DNA from: Gammaproteobacteria bacterium
Lineage (GTDB): Bacteria > Pseudomonadota > Gammaproteobacteria > JADZEE01
Assembly: GCA_020850735.1 (NCBI GenBank)
Contig: JADZEE010000031.1
Span: forward strand, 40,678-104,677
DNA: 64,000 nucleotides
Direction: 5' to 3'
The notes under the pieces were generated by a model. The model was not told where the DNA came from. It saw nothing but the letters and a program-made list of their open reading frames with translations, and did not search any database. Both the position numbers and the translations under genes were made by a program. This document shows positions 1 to 8,767 of this stretch, in pieces (the first letter of the stretch is position 1; each line of letters starts with the position of its first letter).

Positions 1-546
1 GTGGCGGGGTTGAACACCTCGGCGCTGCGCCCGCTCGCGCCCTCGACACGGCGCCCGCCTATCCAGTGCGGAATGTTCCGCACCGCTTCGGTCCTCTGCA
101 CTGCTCCGGCCATGTGTCGCTGCTCCGTGAAAACCAGTGGTGTCGTGTCGCGGCCGCGCGCGCGGACCGCCAACCCGCAGCGCGGGTCCTCGCCCCGTCA
201 AGCCGCCACGCGCCGCTGCCGCGCGCGTAGTCTCCCGTCGGCATGGGCCGGACGTCCAGCCCCACCGGCCGGGCCGGCGCATACCCGCGCGCACCGCGGG
301 TCGATGCGCGGACTGCGTGCGCCGCGCGGGAGCACCGGCGGCAAAGCTGGTAGGATCCGCGGCGGTTGCATCGTTCGATCCGGTCGCGCCGGCGCGCGTG
401 GTTGCGGGACGAGTTGCGGCGCCGCCGGGCAGCGGAACCGGGCGCTCACCGCCCGCCTGCCGGCCCGCATCCCGACCAGGCTGGCGGCGGCGGCAGACCG
501 CGGATCGGGCACAACGCGGCGCACGCACGTGGATGGAGATACCGGG
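1..546. other. Upstream region of fbiC, no gene seen
   Basis: Very GC-rich. The fbiC frame stays open through it, but the translation is Arg/Pro/Ala-rich low-complexity sequence with no family resemblance, and the other frames look the same. It probably holds the fbiC promoter and leader. No clear -35/-10 pair or terminator could be picked out. Confidence 0.4.
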
Positions 547-2949
547 ATGAGCGACAGACTCCGGCAGACGCTGGCGGGACTCGATCGGAGCGCCCTCGCC
601 GGCTACCTGATCACCGCCGCGCCGGCGGCGCTGATCGCGGCCGCGGGCCGCTGCCGCGACGAAGGCCACGGCGATCTCGTGTCCTATTCGCGCAAGGTAT
701 TCATCCCGCTGACGCAGCTGTGCCGGGACGCTTGCGGCTACTGCACCTTCGCGCACCCGCCGCGACCCGGCCAGCGCGCCTACCTCACGCCCGAGGAGGT
801 ACTGGCCATTGCCCGGCGCGGCGAAGCCGCGGGCTGTCGCGAAGCGCTGTTCACGCTCGGCGACAAACCCGAACTGCGCTACGAGCTGGCACGTCGTGAA
901 CTGGCCGCCCTGGGCTACGACACCACCCTGGACTACCTGCATGCCATGGCCGGGCTGGTCCTGGCCGAAACCAGACTGCTGCCGCACCTGAACCCCGGCG
1001 TGATGGCGCGCGCCGACCTCGCCCGGCTGCGCGAGGTGTCGGTGTCGATGGGGATCATGCTCGAAAGCGCCGCGCAACGGCTCGGCGGGCGCGGCGGTCC
1101 GCACGACGGCTGTCCGGACAAGGCGCCGGCGATCCGCCTCGCCACCATCGCCGCCGCCGGCGAGCTCGCGGTCCCGTTCACCTCCGGGATCCTCATCGGC
1201 ATCGGCGAGACGCGCGCCGAAAGAATCGAGTCCCTGCTCGCGCTGCGCGACCTGCACGAACGCCACGGCCAGCTGCAGGAAATCATCGTCCAGAACTTCC
1301 GCGCCAAACCGGATACGCGCATGCGCGAGGCACCCGAGCCGGGGCTCGGCGAGCTGGCCTGGACCGTGGCCGTCACCCGGCTGCTGTTCGGGCCGGCCAT
1401 GAACATCCAGGTGCCGCCCAATCTCAACCCGGGCGCACTGCAGGCCCTGGTGGCGGCGGGCATCAACGACTGGGGTGGCGTGTCACCGGTGACGCCCGAT
1501 CACGTCAATCCCGAGGCGCCCTGGCCCCATCTGGCCGATCTCGCCCGCGAGACCACACGCTGCGGCAAGGCGCTGGTGGAACGTCTGGCGATCTATCCGC
1601 GCTACGCCGCGGCCGCCGCGACCTGGGTGCATGCGCCGCTGGTGGCGCGCGTGCTCGAGGCCGCCGATGCCGCCGGGCTCGCACGCACGCACGAATGGTG
1701 TCCGGGCGTCGACGCAGCGCTGCCCCCGGAGGCCGCGCTCGCGCAGGCCCCGGCCGTGCACGTCCGCACGGCCGTCGCGGCGGCGCTCGCGGGGCTCGAA
1801 CGCGGCCAGGCTGCCGACGAAAACACGATCCTGGCGCTGTTCGCGGCGCACGACACGGACTTCAGCGCCGTGTGCCGTGCCGCGGACGATCTGCGCCGGG
1901 AAGTCTGCGGCGACGCGGTCAGCTACGTCGTCAATCGCAACATCAACTACACCAACGTGTGCTACTTCCACTGCCGGTTCTGCGCCTTCTCCAAGGGCAA
2001 GACCAGCGCGAACCTGCGCGGCGCGCCCTACGATCTCGATTTGGCGGAGATCGCCCGGCGCAGCCGGGAGGCCTGGCAGCGGGGCGCGACCGAGGTGTGC
2101 ATGCAGGGCGGGATCCATCCCGACTACACCGGCGCCACCTACCTCGAGATCGTGCGCGCGGTGAAGGCCGCCGTCCCGCAGATGCACGTGCACGCGTTTT
2201 CGCCGCTCGAGATCTGGCAGGGCGCGCAGACACTCGGCGTTTCGCTGCGCGAACTGTTGACCGAGCTCGCTGCCGCGGGTCTGGGTACCCTGCCCGGTAC
2301 GGCCGCGGAGATCCTCGACGACGAGGTACGCCAGGTGCTGTGCCCGGACAAGATCAACACCGCGCAATGGCTGGAGGTGATGCGCACCGCCCACTCGGTG
2401 GGTCTGCGCAGCACCGCGACCATCATGTACGGCCACGTCGAGCGGCCGCTGAACTGGGCGCGACACCTGCTGCGCCTGCGTGATCTGCAGCGCGAGACCG
2501 GTGGTTTCACCGAATTCGTGCCGCTGCCGTTCGTGCACATGGAGGCACCGATCTACCGGCGCGGCGGCTCGCGCCGCGGACCGACTTTCCGCGAGGCGGT
2601 GCTGATGCACGCCGTGGCGCGCCTGGTGCTGCACCCCGGGATCCGCAACATCCAGACCTCGTGGGTGAAGATGGGCAGCGACGGCGCCGCCCTGTGCCTG
2701 GCCGCCGGCGCCAACGACATCGGCGGCACGCTCATGAACGAGAGCATCACGCGGGCCGCCGGCGCCACCCATGGCCAGGAGCGGCCGCCGCGGGAGCTGG
2801 AAGCGCTGATCGCGCGCGCCGGTCGCCGGCCGCGGCAACGCACCACACTCTACGGCACCGTCGCCGCGGAACGCACGGTGCTGTCCTACGCGGCGCCGCC
2901 CGTGCTGCCGATCGTCAACACGCCACTGCGGCGGGCCGAGCGGGCCTGA
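547..2949 (+). CDS. fbiC: FO synthase (CofG-CofH fusion), coenzyme F420 biosynthesis
   Basis: Makes 7,8-didemethyl-8-hydroxy-5-deazariboflavin (FO), the chromophore of coenzyme F420, from tyrosine and 5-amino-6-ribitylaminouracil. The 800-residue protein has two radical-SAM halves. The CofG half has Cys59/63/66 in a CxxxCxxC motif; the CofH half has Cys472/476/479 in a second CxxxCxxC. Length matches actinobacterial FbiC (about 840-860 aa). The ATG at 547 follows a GGAG-like ribosome site and starts just before the conserved region; the open frame further upstream is low complexity. No other F420 genes (fbiA, fbiB, fbiD) are in the window, though ribBA, which feeds the riboflavin pathway, lies 40 kb away. 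F420 genes occur in only some proteobacteria, so horizontal acquisition is possible. Confidence 0.95.
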   Translation: MSDRLRQTLAGLDRSALAGYLITAAPAALIAAAGRCRDEGHGDLVSYSRKVFIPLTQLCRDACGYCTFAHPPRPGQRAYLTPEEVLAIARRGEAAGCREALFTLGDKPELRYELARRELAALGYDTTLDYLHAMAGLVLAETRLLPHLNPGVMARADLARLREVSVSMGIMLESAAQRLGGRGGPHDGCPDKAPAIRLATIAAAGELAVPFTSGILIGIGETRAERIESLLALRDLHERHGQLQEIIVQNFRAKPDTRMREAPEPGLGELAWTVAVTRLLFGPAMNIQVPPNLNPGALQALVAAGINDWGGVSPVTPDHVNPEAPWPHLADLARETTRCGKALVERLAIYPRYAAAAATWVHAPLVARVLEAADAAGLARTHEWCPGVDAALPPEAALAQAPAVHVRTAVAAALAGLERGQAADENTILALFAAHDTDFSAVCRAADDLRREVCGDAVSYVVNRNINYTNVCYFHCRFCAFSKGKTSANLRGAPYDLDLAEIARRSREAWQRGATEVCMQGGIHPDYTGATYLEIVRAVKAAVPQMHVHAFSPLEIWQGAQTLGVSLRELLTELAAAGLGTLPGTAAEILDDEVRQVLCPDKINTAQWLEVMRTAHSVGLRSTATIMYGHVERPLNWARHLLRLRDLQRETGGFTEFVPLPFVHMEAPIYRRGGSRRGPTFREAVLMHAVARLVLHPGIRNIQTSWVKMGSDGAALCLAAGANDIGGTLMNESITRAAGATHGQERPPRELEALIARAGRRPRQRTTLYGTVAAERTVLSYAAPPVLPIVNTPLRRAERA

Positions 2950-2983
2950 ACCGGACGCGCGGCGGGCGGCAACCCCGGCCGCG

Positions 2984-4000
2984 TCACGTTCGCCTGCCGG
3001 CGCGCGACCGTGTTTTTTTCGTCGCGGCCCGCTTGCGGGACCGGGACGGTTGCGCCGGCAGCGGCTTTTTCTTCGCCGCCGGCGCGCGCTTTGCGACCGC
3101 CGCTTTTTTCCTGTTCGTCACCTTTGCCGGCTTGCCGGCCACGGCAGGTTTCGCGCCCGCCGCCGCTTTGCCGGCGCGCTTTCCGGGCGCCAGCGCGAAT
3201 TCCACCACGGCGGCACCGGCGCCCCAGCTCGGCCCGTAGGCGTGCACGGTGGCGCCGCGCCAGCGCCGGCCGATCCCGCCGAGCACCCAGGCCAGATGTT
3301 TGAAACCCATGTCCACGCGCGCCGCGCGCGCGTACTTCGGACAGGCCTCGAGAAGCGCGTCGCGATCCCCGCTTTCGAGCAGGCGCAGCACGCGGCGGTT
3401 CCAGCGGTCGTCGCCCGGCGCGGCGATGTGATCGCGGGCGATGTCGATCTCCTCGCGGAAAATCGTCCCGGACAGCCCGCCGACTCCCACCAGCGCGACC
3501 CGCCGGCCCAACTTCGCCGCGCATTCGACCACGGTCGCGGCGAGCTTCTGCGTCGTCTCCCAGTCGTGGTAGACGTTGTTGGACGCGATGAGCAGCGGCA
3601 GGCGGCCGTCCGGGTTGAGGTAGCTGTTGGCGACGATGGTGCCCGTGTCGACGGGGAAACCCTCGTAGTTGACCCCTTTGGAGCGCACGCCGAAGGCGGG
3701 CGTCGCATCGATCACGGCGTTGGTAAGACGGGTGTCGATGCGCATGTCGAACGGCAGATCACCGTACTCGTGCCAGTTCTCGTCGACGTGCAGACCACTG
3801 ATGCGCGGGCGGGTCTGCCACAGCTCGTCGAGCACGGCCAGCCACTGCGTGGAATAGAACGCGATGACGTCGGGCGCGGACGCCGCCAGCGCGGCGGCCG
3901 CGACCCGATAACCGGCATCCAGCGGCTGCCAGGGCGGATTGCCGGGGATCTGGAACGGCAGCGGGCTGCCATGAACGAGAAACGCGGATACGACGGTCAT
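2984..4000 (-). CDS. amnA: 2-aminophenol 1,6-dioxygenase alpha-type subunit with basic tail
   Basis: LigB-fold protein resembling the non-catalytic alpha subunit of class III extradiol dioxygenases such as AmnA. It lies 105 bp downstream of the catalytic beta subunit on the same strand. It lacks the paired histidines that bind iron in the beta subunit, as expected for a structural partner. The core is about 270 residues, the usual length of AmnA. It is followed by roughly 65 residues almost wholly Lys, Arg, Ala and Pro (from about residue 274), resembling a histone-H1-like tail and not part of the family. The tail is in frame, ends at a normal stop and has normal GC-rich codons. The exact substrate (2-aminophenol, catechol derivative or protocatechuate-like) cannot be told from sequence. 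Confidence 0.8.
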   Translation of the reverse strand: MTVVSAFLVHGSPLPFQIPGNPPWQPLDAGYRVAAAALAASAPDVIAFYSTQWLAVLDELWQTRPRISGLHVDENWHEYGDLPFDMRIDTRLTNAVIDATPAFGVRSKGVNYEGFPVDTGTIVANSYLNPDGRLPLLIASNNVYHDWETTQKLAATVVECAAKLGRRVALVGVGGLSGTIFREEIDIARDHIAAPGDDRWNRRVLRLLESGDRDALLEACPKYARAARVDMGFKHLAWVLGGIGRRWRGATVHAYGPSWGAGAAVVEFALAPGKRAGKAAAGAKPAVAGKPAKVTNRKKAAVAKRAPAAKKKPLPAQPSRSRKRAATKKTRSRAGRRT

Positions 4001-4105
4001 GGTCTGTGTCTCCGGATCCGGGGCTACGGTGGCGCGATGAATTCCGGCGTCCGGCGCGTCGCCCGGGTCCGCGCCGCGGCCCGGGGCGATGCGCCGGCGC
4101 GCGCC

Positions 4106-5044
<939 letters not shown>

Positions 5045-5102
5045 TCACTGCGGTCGGAACCCGGGGGATTCTGGCACGAAAGCGCGACCCGCGCGAAGTC
5101 CC

Positions 5103-5960
5103 TCACAGCACCAGCAAGTCGATCGACGCCACCGTGCCGTAGTCGATGCGGTAGCGTCCGGGCGTCGCCGGCACCGGCGTGCCCAGCGCACCGGTGATGA
5201 GCAGCTGCCCCGGTCCCACCGCCCAGCCGAGCGCGAGCACCTTGTTCACCAGCCAGCGCAGCGCTTCGTACTGGTTACCGAGCGCGGAGTCGGCAGCGCC
5301 CGTATGCAGGCGCACGCCGTCCCGGCTCAGGGTCACCGCGAGCGCATTGAGCGCGGCGACCGGCATGGCGCCGAGCGGTGCGCCCTGCACATACAGCGCG
5401 GCGCCGGTGTTCGCGGCGATCACGTCGATGCCGGTCAGCGGTGCGCCGGGGGCGTATTGCGTGCGCACCAGCTCCACGACCGGCACGACTGCGCGTACGT
5501 AGTGCTGCATCGTCTCGACGTCGGGGATCGGGGCGGTAACCTCGCGATCGATGACGAAGCCGATCTCGGTCTCGACCACGAGCCCCGGAAAGCGCCCGGC
5601 CACCACCGCCGCGCCGCTGTCGAGCGCCGTGCCGGGATAGAGCACGCCGGCAAACGGTTCGTCCAGACCGAAACGTTGTTGCAGGACGCGGTCCATCAGC
5701 CCCGCCTTGAATCCCGCGGGCTCGCGGCCGGCGAGCGTCGCCATCACGACCAGGCTCGCGATCCGGTAGGCCGCGGCGACGTCGGCGGCCGGCAGCAGGA
5801 TCGAGGCGTGCGGCAGTGGCTCGCCCGCGGCGGCGGCGGCCACCAGCGCCGTTGCCACATCCTGTTCGCCGTCGGCCCGCGCGCCCGCGGCCGCCAGCAA
5901 CAGCGTGGCGGCGACGACCAGCAGCCGGCGGCGGGCACGGATCCGGGTTCTGAATATCAT
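5103..5960 (-). CDS. 2-keto-4-pentenoate hydratase-like protein with signal peptide
   Basis: Member of the MhpD/fumarylacetoacetase-like fold: a GxE-type acidic patch in the VVETEIGFVI region, a PVVELV segment and a C-terminal LLITGALG segment. Cytosolic relatives hydrate 2-oxopent-4-enoate, the product two steps after meta cleavage, which fits the dioxygenase genes just downstream. Residues 1-30 form an apparent Sec signal: RTRIRARRR, a hydrophobic stretch of about 14 residues, then an Ala-x-Ala site near residue 29. A secreted hydratase would not see a cytoplasmic pathway, so it may act on another substrate in the periplasm. Length (285 aa) is normal for the family plus a signal. Confidence 0.75.
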   Translation of the reverse strand: MIFRTRIRARRRLLVVAATLLLAAAGARADGEQDVATALVAAAAAGEPLPHASILLPAADVAAAYRIASLVVMATLAGREPAGFKAGLMDRVLQQRFGLDEPFAGVLYPGTALDSGAAVVAGRFPGLVVETEIGFVIDREVTAPIPDVETMQHYVRAVVPVVELVRTQYAPGAPLTGIDVIAANTGAALYVQGAPLGAMPVAALNALAVTLSRDGVRLHTGAADSALGNQYEALRWLVNKVLALGWAVGPGQLLITGALGTPVPATPGRYRIDYGTVASIDLLVL

Positions 5961-6039
5961 CGGCCGGGTTACGGCGTGGTGACGGAACGACGCACGGGCC
6001 GCAAGCCGACGGCGCGCCGGGCGCGGCTGCGGCGCGGTT

Positions 6040-6543
6040 TCACTCGTCGCGCGAGCGCAGGCGGCTCACGCCGCCGTCGACGTACAGCAGCGGCTCGATC
6101 GTGCGCGCGCGCCGGACCTGCTGGACGACGCCGATGAGAATGTCGTGCGTACCGTAGGTGATGCGCTCGTCGATCTGCACGAACAGGTTGGCCTGGGCGT
6201 CGGCAAGAAAGGGCAGTCCGTGCCAGCCGCTTTCCCAGCGACCGACCGCGAAGCGTTCCTCGCCGTTCGGGGCGCAACTGAAAGCCTCGCTCACCGCGGC
6301 ATGGCCGACGCCGAGCACGTTGACGCACACCGCGTCGACTTCGCGCAGGGCCGCGTAGACGGACCCTGAACGATTTACGCACATGAGCAGCGCCGGCGGT
6401 TCCATGGACACCGGCGTCACGGCGGTCGCGGTCATGCCCATGCGCCCGTCGCGGTGGTTCACGGTCAGGACCATGACGGTGCTGGCCACGGCGCGCAGCG
6501 CAAGCCTGAATTGCGCGGCGACGTCCTGCTCTGGTGTCGACAT
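6040..6543 (-). CDS. Flavin reductase (HpaC-like, FMN-binding split barrel)
   Basis: Flavin reductase domain covering nearly the whole 167-residue protein (ASTVMVLT, GMTATAVTPVS, PPALLMCVN and a C-terminal ILIGVVQQVR segment). Such proteins reduce FMN or FAD with NAD(P)H for a partner flavin-dependent monooxygenase. No monooxygenase partner gene lies next to it; the following genes are a hydratase and an extradiol dioxygenase. The ATG at 6543 was chosen because GGGGAGGG stands just upstream; an ATG 13 codons earlier lacks such a site. It is the first gene of the reverse-strand cluster, so the promoter should lie in 6544-6868. Confidence 0.85.
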   Translation of the reverse strand: MSTPEQDVAAQFRLALRAVASTVMVLTVNHRDGRMGMTATAVTPVSMEPPALLMCVNRSGSVYAALREVDAVCVNVLGVGHAAVSEAFSCAPNGEERFAVGRWESGWHGLPFLADAQANLFVQIDERITYGTHDILIGVVQQVRRARTIEPLLYVDGGVSRLRSRDE

Positions 6544-6868
6544 CCGGCCCTCCCCGCCGCTCCGATTGCTCAATGCCATCACGCGCGCCGGGCGGACCGG
6601 CCGGAAGCGTGACTCCGATCACAGCGCACACGCCGGCACTGTCGGATTCGTTGTATCATAACCACAGGCGTCGATGAACGCGTTAATGGTCCGTTCAGGC
6701 AGCACAGTTTATCGTGCGTTCCATCCGGACTCCGACCACCTCCCCGTCATCCGGGAAGCATGGCCGCCGGCCGGTCGGCGAGCACGATGGGTGTGCGGTA
6801 TCCACGTGCAGGGTCGGGAAGCAGCGCCGGGCGGATCCGGCAGGTCCCAGATTGCAGAGAGAGCAGCC
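6544..6868. promoter_or_regulatory. Divergent intergenic region with TTGTATCATAA element
   Basis: Separates the reverse-strand flavin-reductase cluster from the forward glycine-zipper gene. It contains an AT-rich patch, TTGTATCATAA at 6651-6661, one mismatch from the TNGTNNNACNA pattern of FadR-type GntR operators seen elsewhere in the window. It lies about 108 bp before the reverse-strand start. A frame is open through 6674-6868 but its translation is not protein-like. Function is inferred only from position and motif. Confidence 0.35.
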
Positions 6869-7495
6869 ATGAAGCAAACAAGCAATATGAAGCGAATCGC
6901 CTGCGGTGTACTCGTATTCGGGCTCGGCCTCGCCACCGGTGGTCAGGCGCTGGCGCAGGCCGGGGTGTACGCATACCCCAACGCCAACCAGGACCAGCAA
7001 CAGCAGTCGAAGGACCGTTTCGAGTGTCACAACTGGGCCGTGCAGCAGAGCGGTTTCGATCCGACCACGGCGCCGCCGGCGCCGCAGCCCGCGTACGCAC
7101 CGCCGCCGCCGCCGCCCCAGCAGCAGCAACAGCCGCAGCAGGGCGGCACCCTGCTCGGTCTGGGCGACGGCGGCATGTTCCGCGGTGGCGGCATGCTCGG
7201 CGACGCCGCGACGGGCGCGGGCCTGGGCGCGGCCGGTGGTGCCATCGCCGGCGACGCGGGTAAGGGCGCGGCCATCGGCGCGGTCGCGGGCACGCTGTTC
7301 GGTGCGCTCAGCCGCTCCGGCAGCAGTGCGCAGCAACAGCCGCAACAGCAGCAGCCGTCCTACGAGCAGCAGGAATATTATCGCCAGCAGCAGGCACAGG
7401 CCGATCGCGCCTATATCGAACGCCAGCAGCTGACCGAGAGCTATCGCCGCGCCTACGGCGCGTGCATGAACGCGCGTAATTACACCGTGCAGTAA
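6869..7495 (+). CDS. Glycine-zipper (YMGG-like) envelope protein, Gln/Pro-rich
   Basis: 208 residues. A signal peptide (MKQTSNMKR then a hydrophobic core ending near ALAQA, about residue 30) is followed by a Gln-rich segment, a conserved RFECHNWAVQQSGFDP region, a Pro/Gln spacer, and a glycine zipper (GAGLGAAGGAIAGDAGKGAA, then GAVAGTLFGA). After that come a Gln/Tyr-rich coiled stretch and a C-terminal YRRAYGACM motif. Related proteins are outer-membrane or periplasmic and of unknown role; the glycine zipper probably inserts into or packs on the membrane. The start at 6869 has AGAGAGAG about 6 bp upstream and begins the signal peptide. A good intrinsic terminator follows at 7520. Confidence 0.8.
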   Translation: MKQTSNMKRIACGVLVFGLGLATGGQALAQAGVYAYPNANQDQQQQSKDRFECHNWAVQQSGFDPTTAPPAPQPAYAPPPPPPQQQQQPQQGGTLLGLGDGGMFRGGGMLGDAATGAGLGAAGGAIAGDAGKGAAIGAVAGTLFGALSRSGSSAQQQPQQQQPSYEQQEYYRQQQAQADRAYIERQQLTESYRRAYGACMNARNYTVQ

Positions 7496-7512
7496 ACCGC
7501 CGCGCGCAGACC

Positions 7513-8181
7513 TCACCGGGCCGCGCGCGAGCGCGGCTTTTTCTTGCCTGCTACGCGCGCCGTCCGCCGACTGAGCTCGATACCGCTGCCGACCGGCAGC
7601 AGCACGGAGTCCATGTCCGGATAGCTGCGAACGTGTCGCTGGTAGGCACGGGCGCGCGCGCGGGTTCCGGCCGGGAAGGTCATGTTGTCGGCGGCGACGA
7701 ACCCGCCCCGGGCGAGGCGCGGGTGGACGAGATCGAACACCGGTACGTAGAACCGCTTCCACAAGTCGATCAGGACGAAGTCGAACGGTCCGTCGCAGCG
7801 CGCAATCGTCTCGAGCGCGTCGCCGGCAACGAATTCGACCTGCGCGGCCAGCCCCGCGCGTTCGAGCGCGGACCGGGCGTAGGCCTGCTTGGCGGGCTGC
7901 AGATCCAGCGAGATGACCCGCCCACCGGTTTCGCGGACGGCCGCCGCCATCCAGATCGTCGAATAGCCATAGGACGTGCCGACCTCGAGCACCCGCCGGG
8001 CGTTCGCGCCTCTGGCGAGCAGGTTCAGGACGCTGCCCGCGGCCGGACCGAGGGGCAGCAGGAACTCGTCGATGCGCTGATCGAATTGCGCGCTGCTCAA
8101 GGCCTCCATGACCTCACGCTCGCGCGCCGCCCGCTGATGGTAGTCGTCCAGCACCGCCTGGATTTTCTTGTCGACGAGCAT
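7513..8181 (-). CDS. SAM-dependent O-methyltransferase (family 3, caffeoyl-CoA-like)
   Basis: 222-residue class I methyltransferase. The SAM-binding motif is VLEVGTSYGYST near residue 64, the acidic post-beta2 residue is in SLDLQP, and a metal/substrate Asp is in the LIDLWK segment. Members transfer methyl to catechol-type hydroxyls, which would suit an aromatic-catabolism neighbourhood, but the acceptor is unknown. The ATG at 8181 is where similarity begins; earlier codons belong to the remains of the upstream kinase gene. The C-terminus ends in a basic GKKKPRSRAAR tail. Confidence 0.85.
   Translation of the reverse strand: MLVDKKIQAVLDDYHQRAAREREVMEALSSAQFDQRIDEFLLPLGPAAGSVLNLLARGANARRVLEVGTSYGYSTIWMAAAVRETGGRVISLDLQPAKQAYARSALERAGLAAQVEFVAGDALETIARCDGPFDFVLIDLWKRFYVPVFDLVHPRLARGGFVAADNMTFPAGTRARARAYQRHVRSYPDMDSVLLPVGSGIELSRRTARVAGKKKPRSRAAR
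7520..7543 (+). terminator. Intrinsic terminator after the glycine-zipper gene
   Basis: GCCGCGC, loop GCGA, GCGCGGC: a perfect 7-bp stem followed by TTTTT. It ends forward transcription and overlaps the last codons of the convergent O-methyltransferase gene. Confidence 0.8.
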
Positions 8182-8195
8182 TGCTGTGCGCTCCG

Positions 8196-8695
8196 TCACG
8201 ATGACCGGCACGTGGCCCGGATCCGCGCGGCAAGCGCGGTGACGTCGGGGACCGGCCCGCTGTTGTCGACCGTCATGGTACGCGCCTGCTCGATATCGTC
8301 GAGCGGCTCGCGCCGATCTCACCGCGCGCGAGCACCGCCCCGAGCAGTGCGTCCTGTGCGAACTGCCGCATCCTGACCGCGTACTCGGGTACCGGTCCGT
8401 CGCCGTTGCAACGCGGCGCGTCCGGGGTACCCGTGATCGTGACGACGCCCAGGTACAGCTGCGGCGCGAACCGCCGGTTGAGCGACAGTTCTTCGCGACA
8501 GTAATGCGCGCGTCGCTCGAGCGTGGAGAAATCGACGAAACCCAGGTTGACCGGCTTCTTGAACTCGTAGGCGTAGCGACCCGTGAGCAGGACGAGCGAG
8601 ATGTGCGTTTCAATGATCCGCGCGCTCGCCGCGGCCTGGTCGAGCGCGCCGGACGCGGCGAGTGTCTCGATCAGGGTCCGCAGCAACTCACTCAT
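8196..8695 (-). pseudogene. Internally deleted aminoglycoside-phosphotransferase/AAA kinase fusion protein
   Basis: The first 140 or so residues (from ATG 8695) match the N-terminus of the roughly 510-residue family of bifunctional APH-like/ATP-binding proteins: ETHISLVLLTGRYAYEFKKP, VDFSTLERR and SLNRRFAPQLYLGV. At about 8320-8330 the frame turns to nonsense. A neighbouring reverse frame then reads REPLDDIEQARTMTV ... ALAARIRA, which looks like the extreme C-terminus of the same family and stops at 8196. So the head and tail survive, and about 300 central residues with the kinase active sites are gone. The call of the tail is by pattern, not by search. The product cannot be functional. Confidence 0.7.
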
Positions 8696-8767
8696 GCGTG
8701 GGGCCGCCCGCGTCGCCGTTGCGCCGGCGGCTTCAAGACGGGTGCCGATCCGGCCGCTATAGCGCGC

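Noticed and set aside
1..546. N-terminal extension of FO synthase from a GTG at position 1
   Set aside because: The extra 182 residues are low-complexity Arg/Pro/Ala, FbiC proteins do not have them, and ATG 547 has a ribosome site.
8504..8767. Upstream extension of the EAL gene
   Set aside because: It is antisense to the recognisable N-terminus of the kinase-fusion remnant and shows no similarity. ATG 8768 is the first start that leaves a sensible N-terminus.
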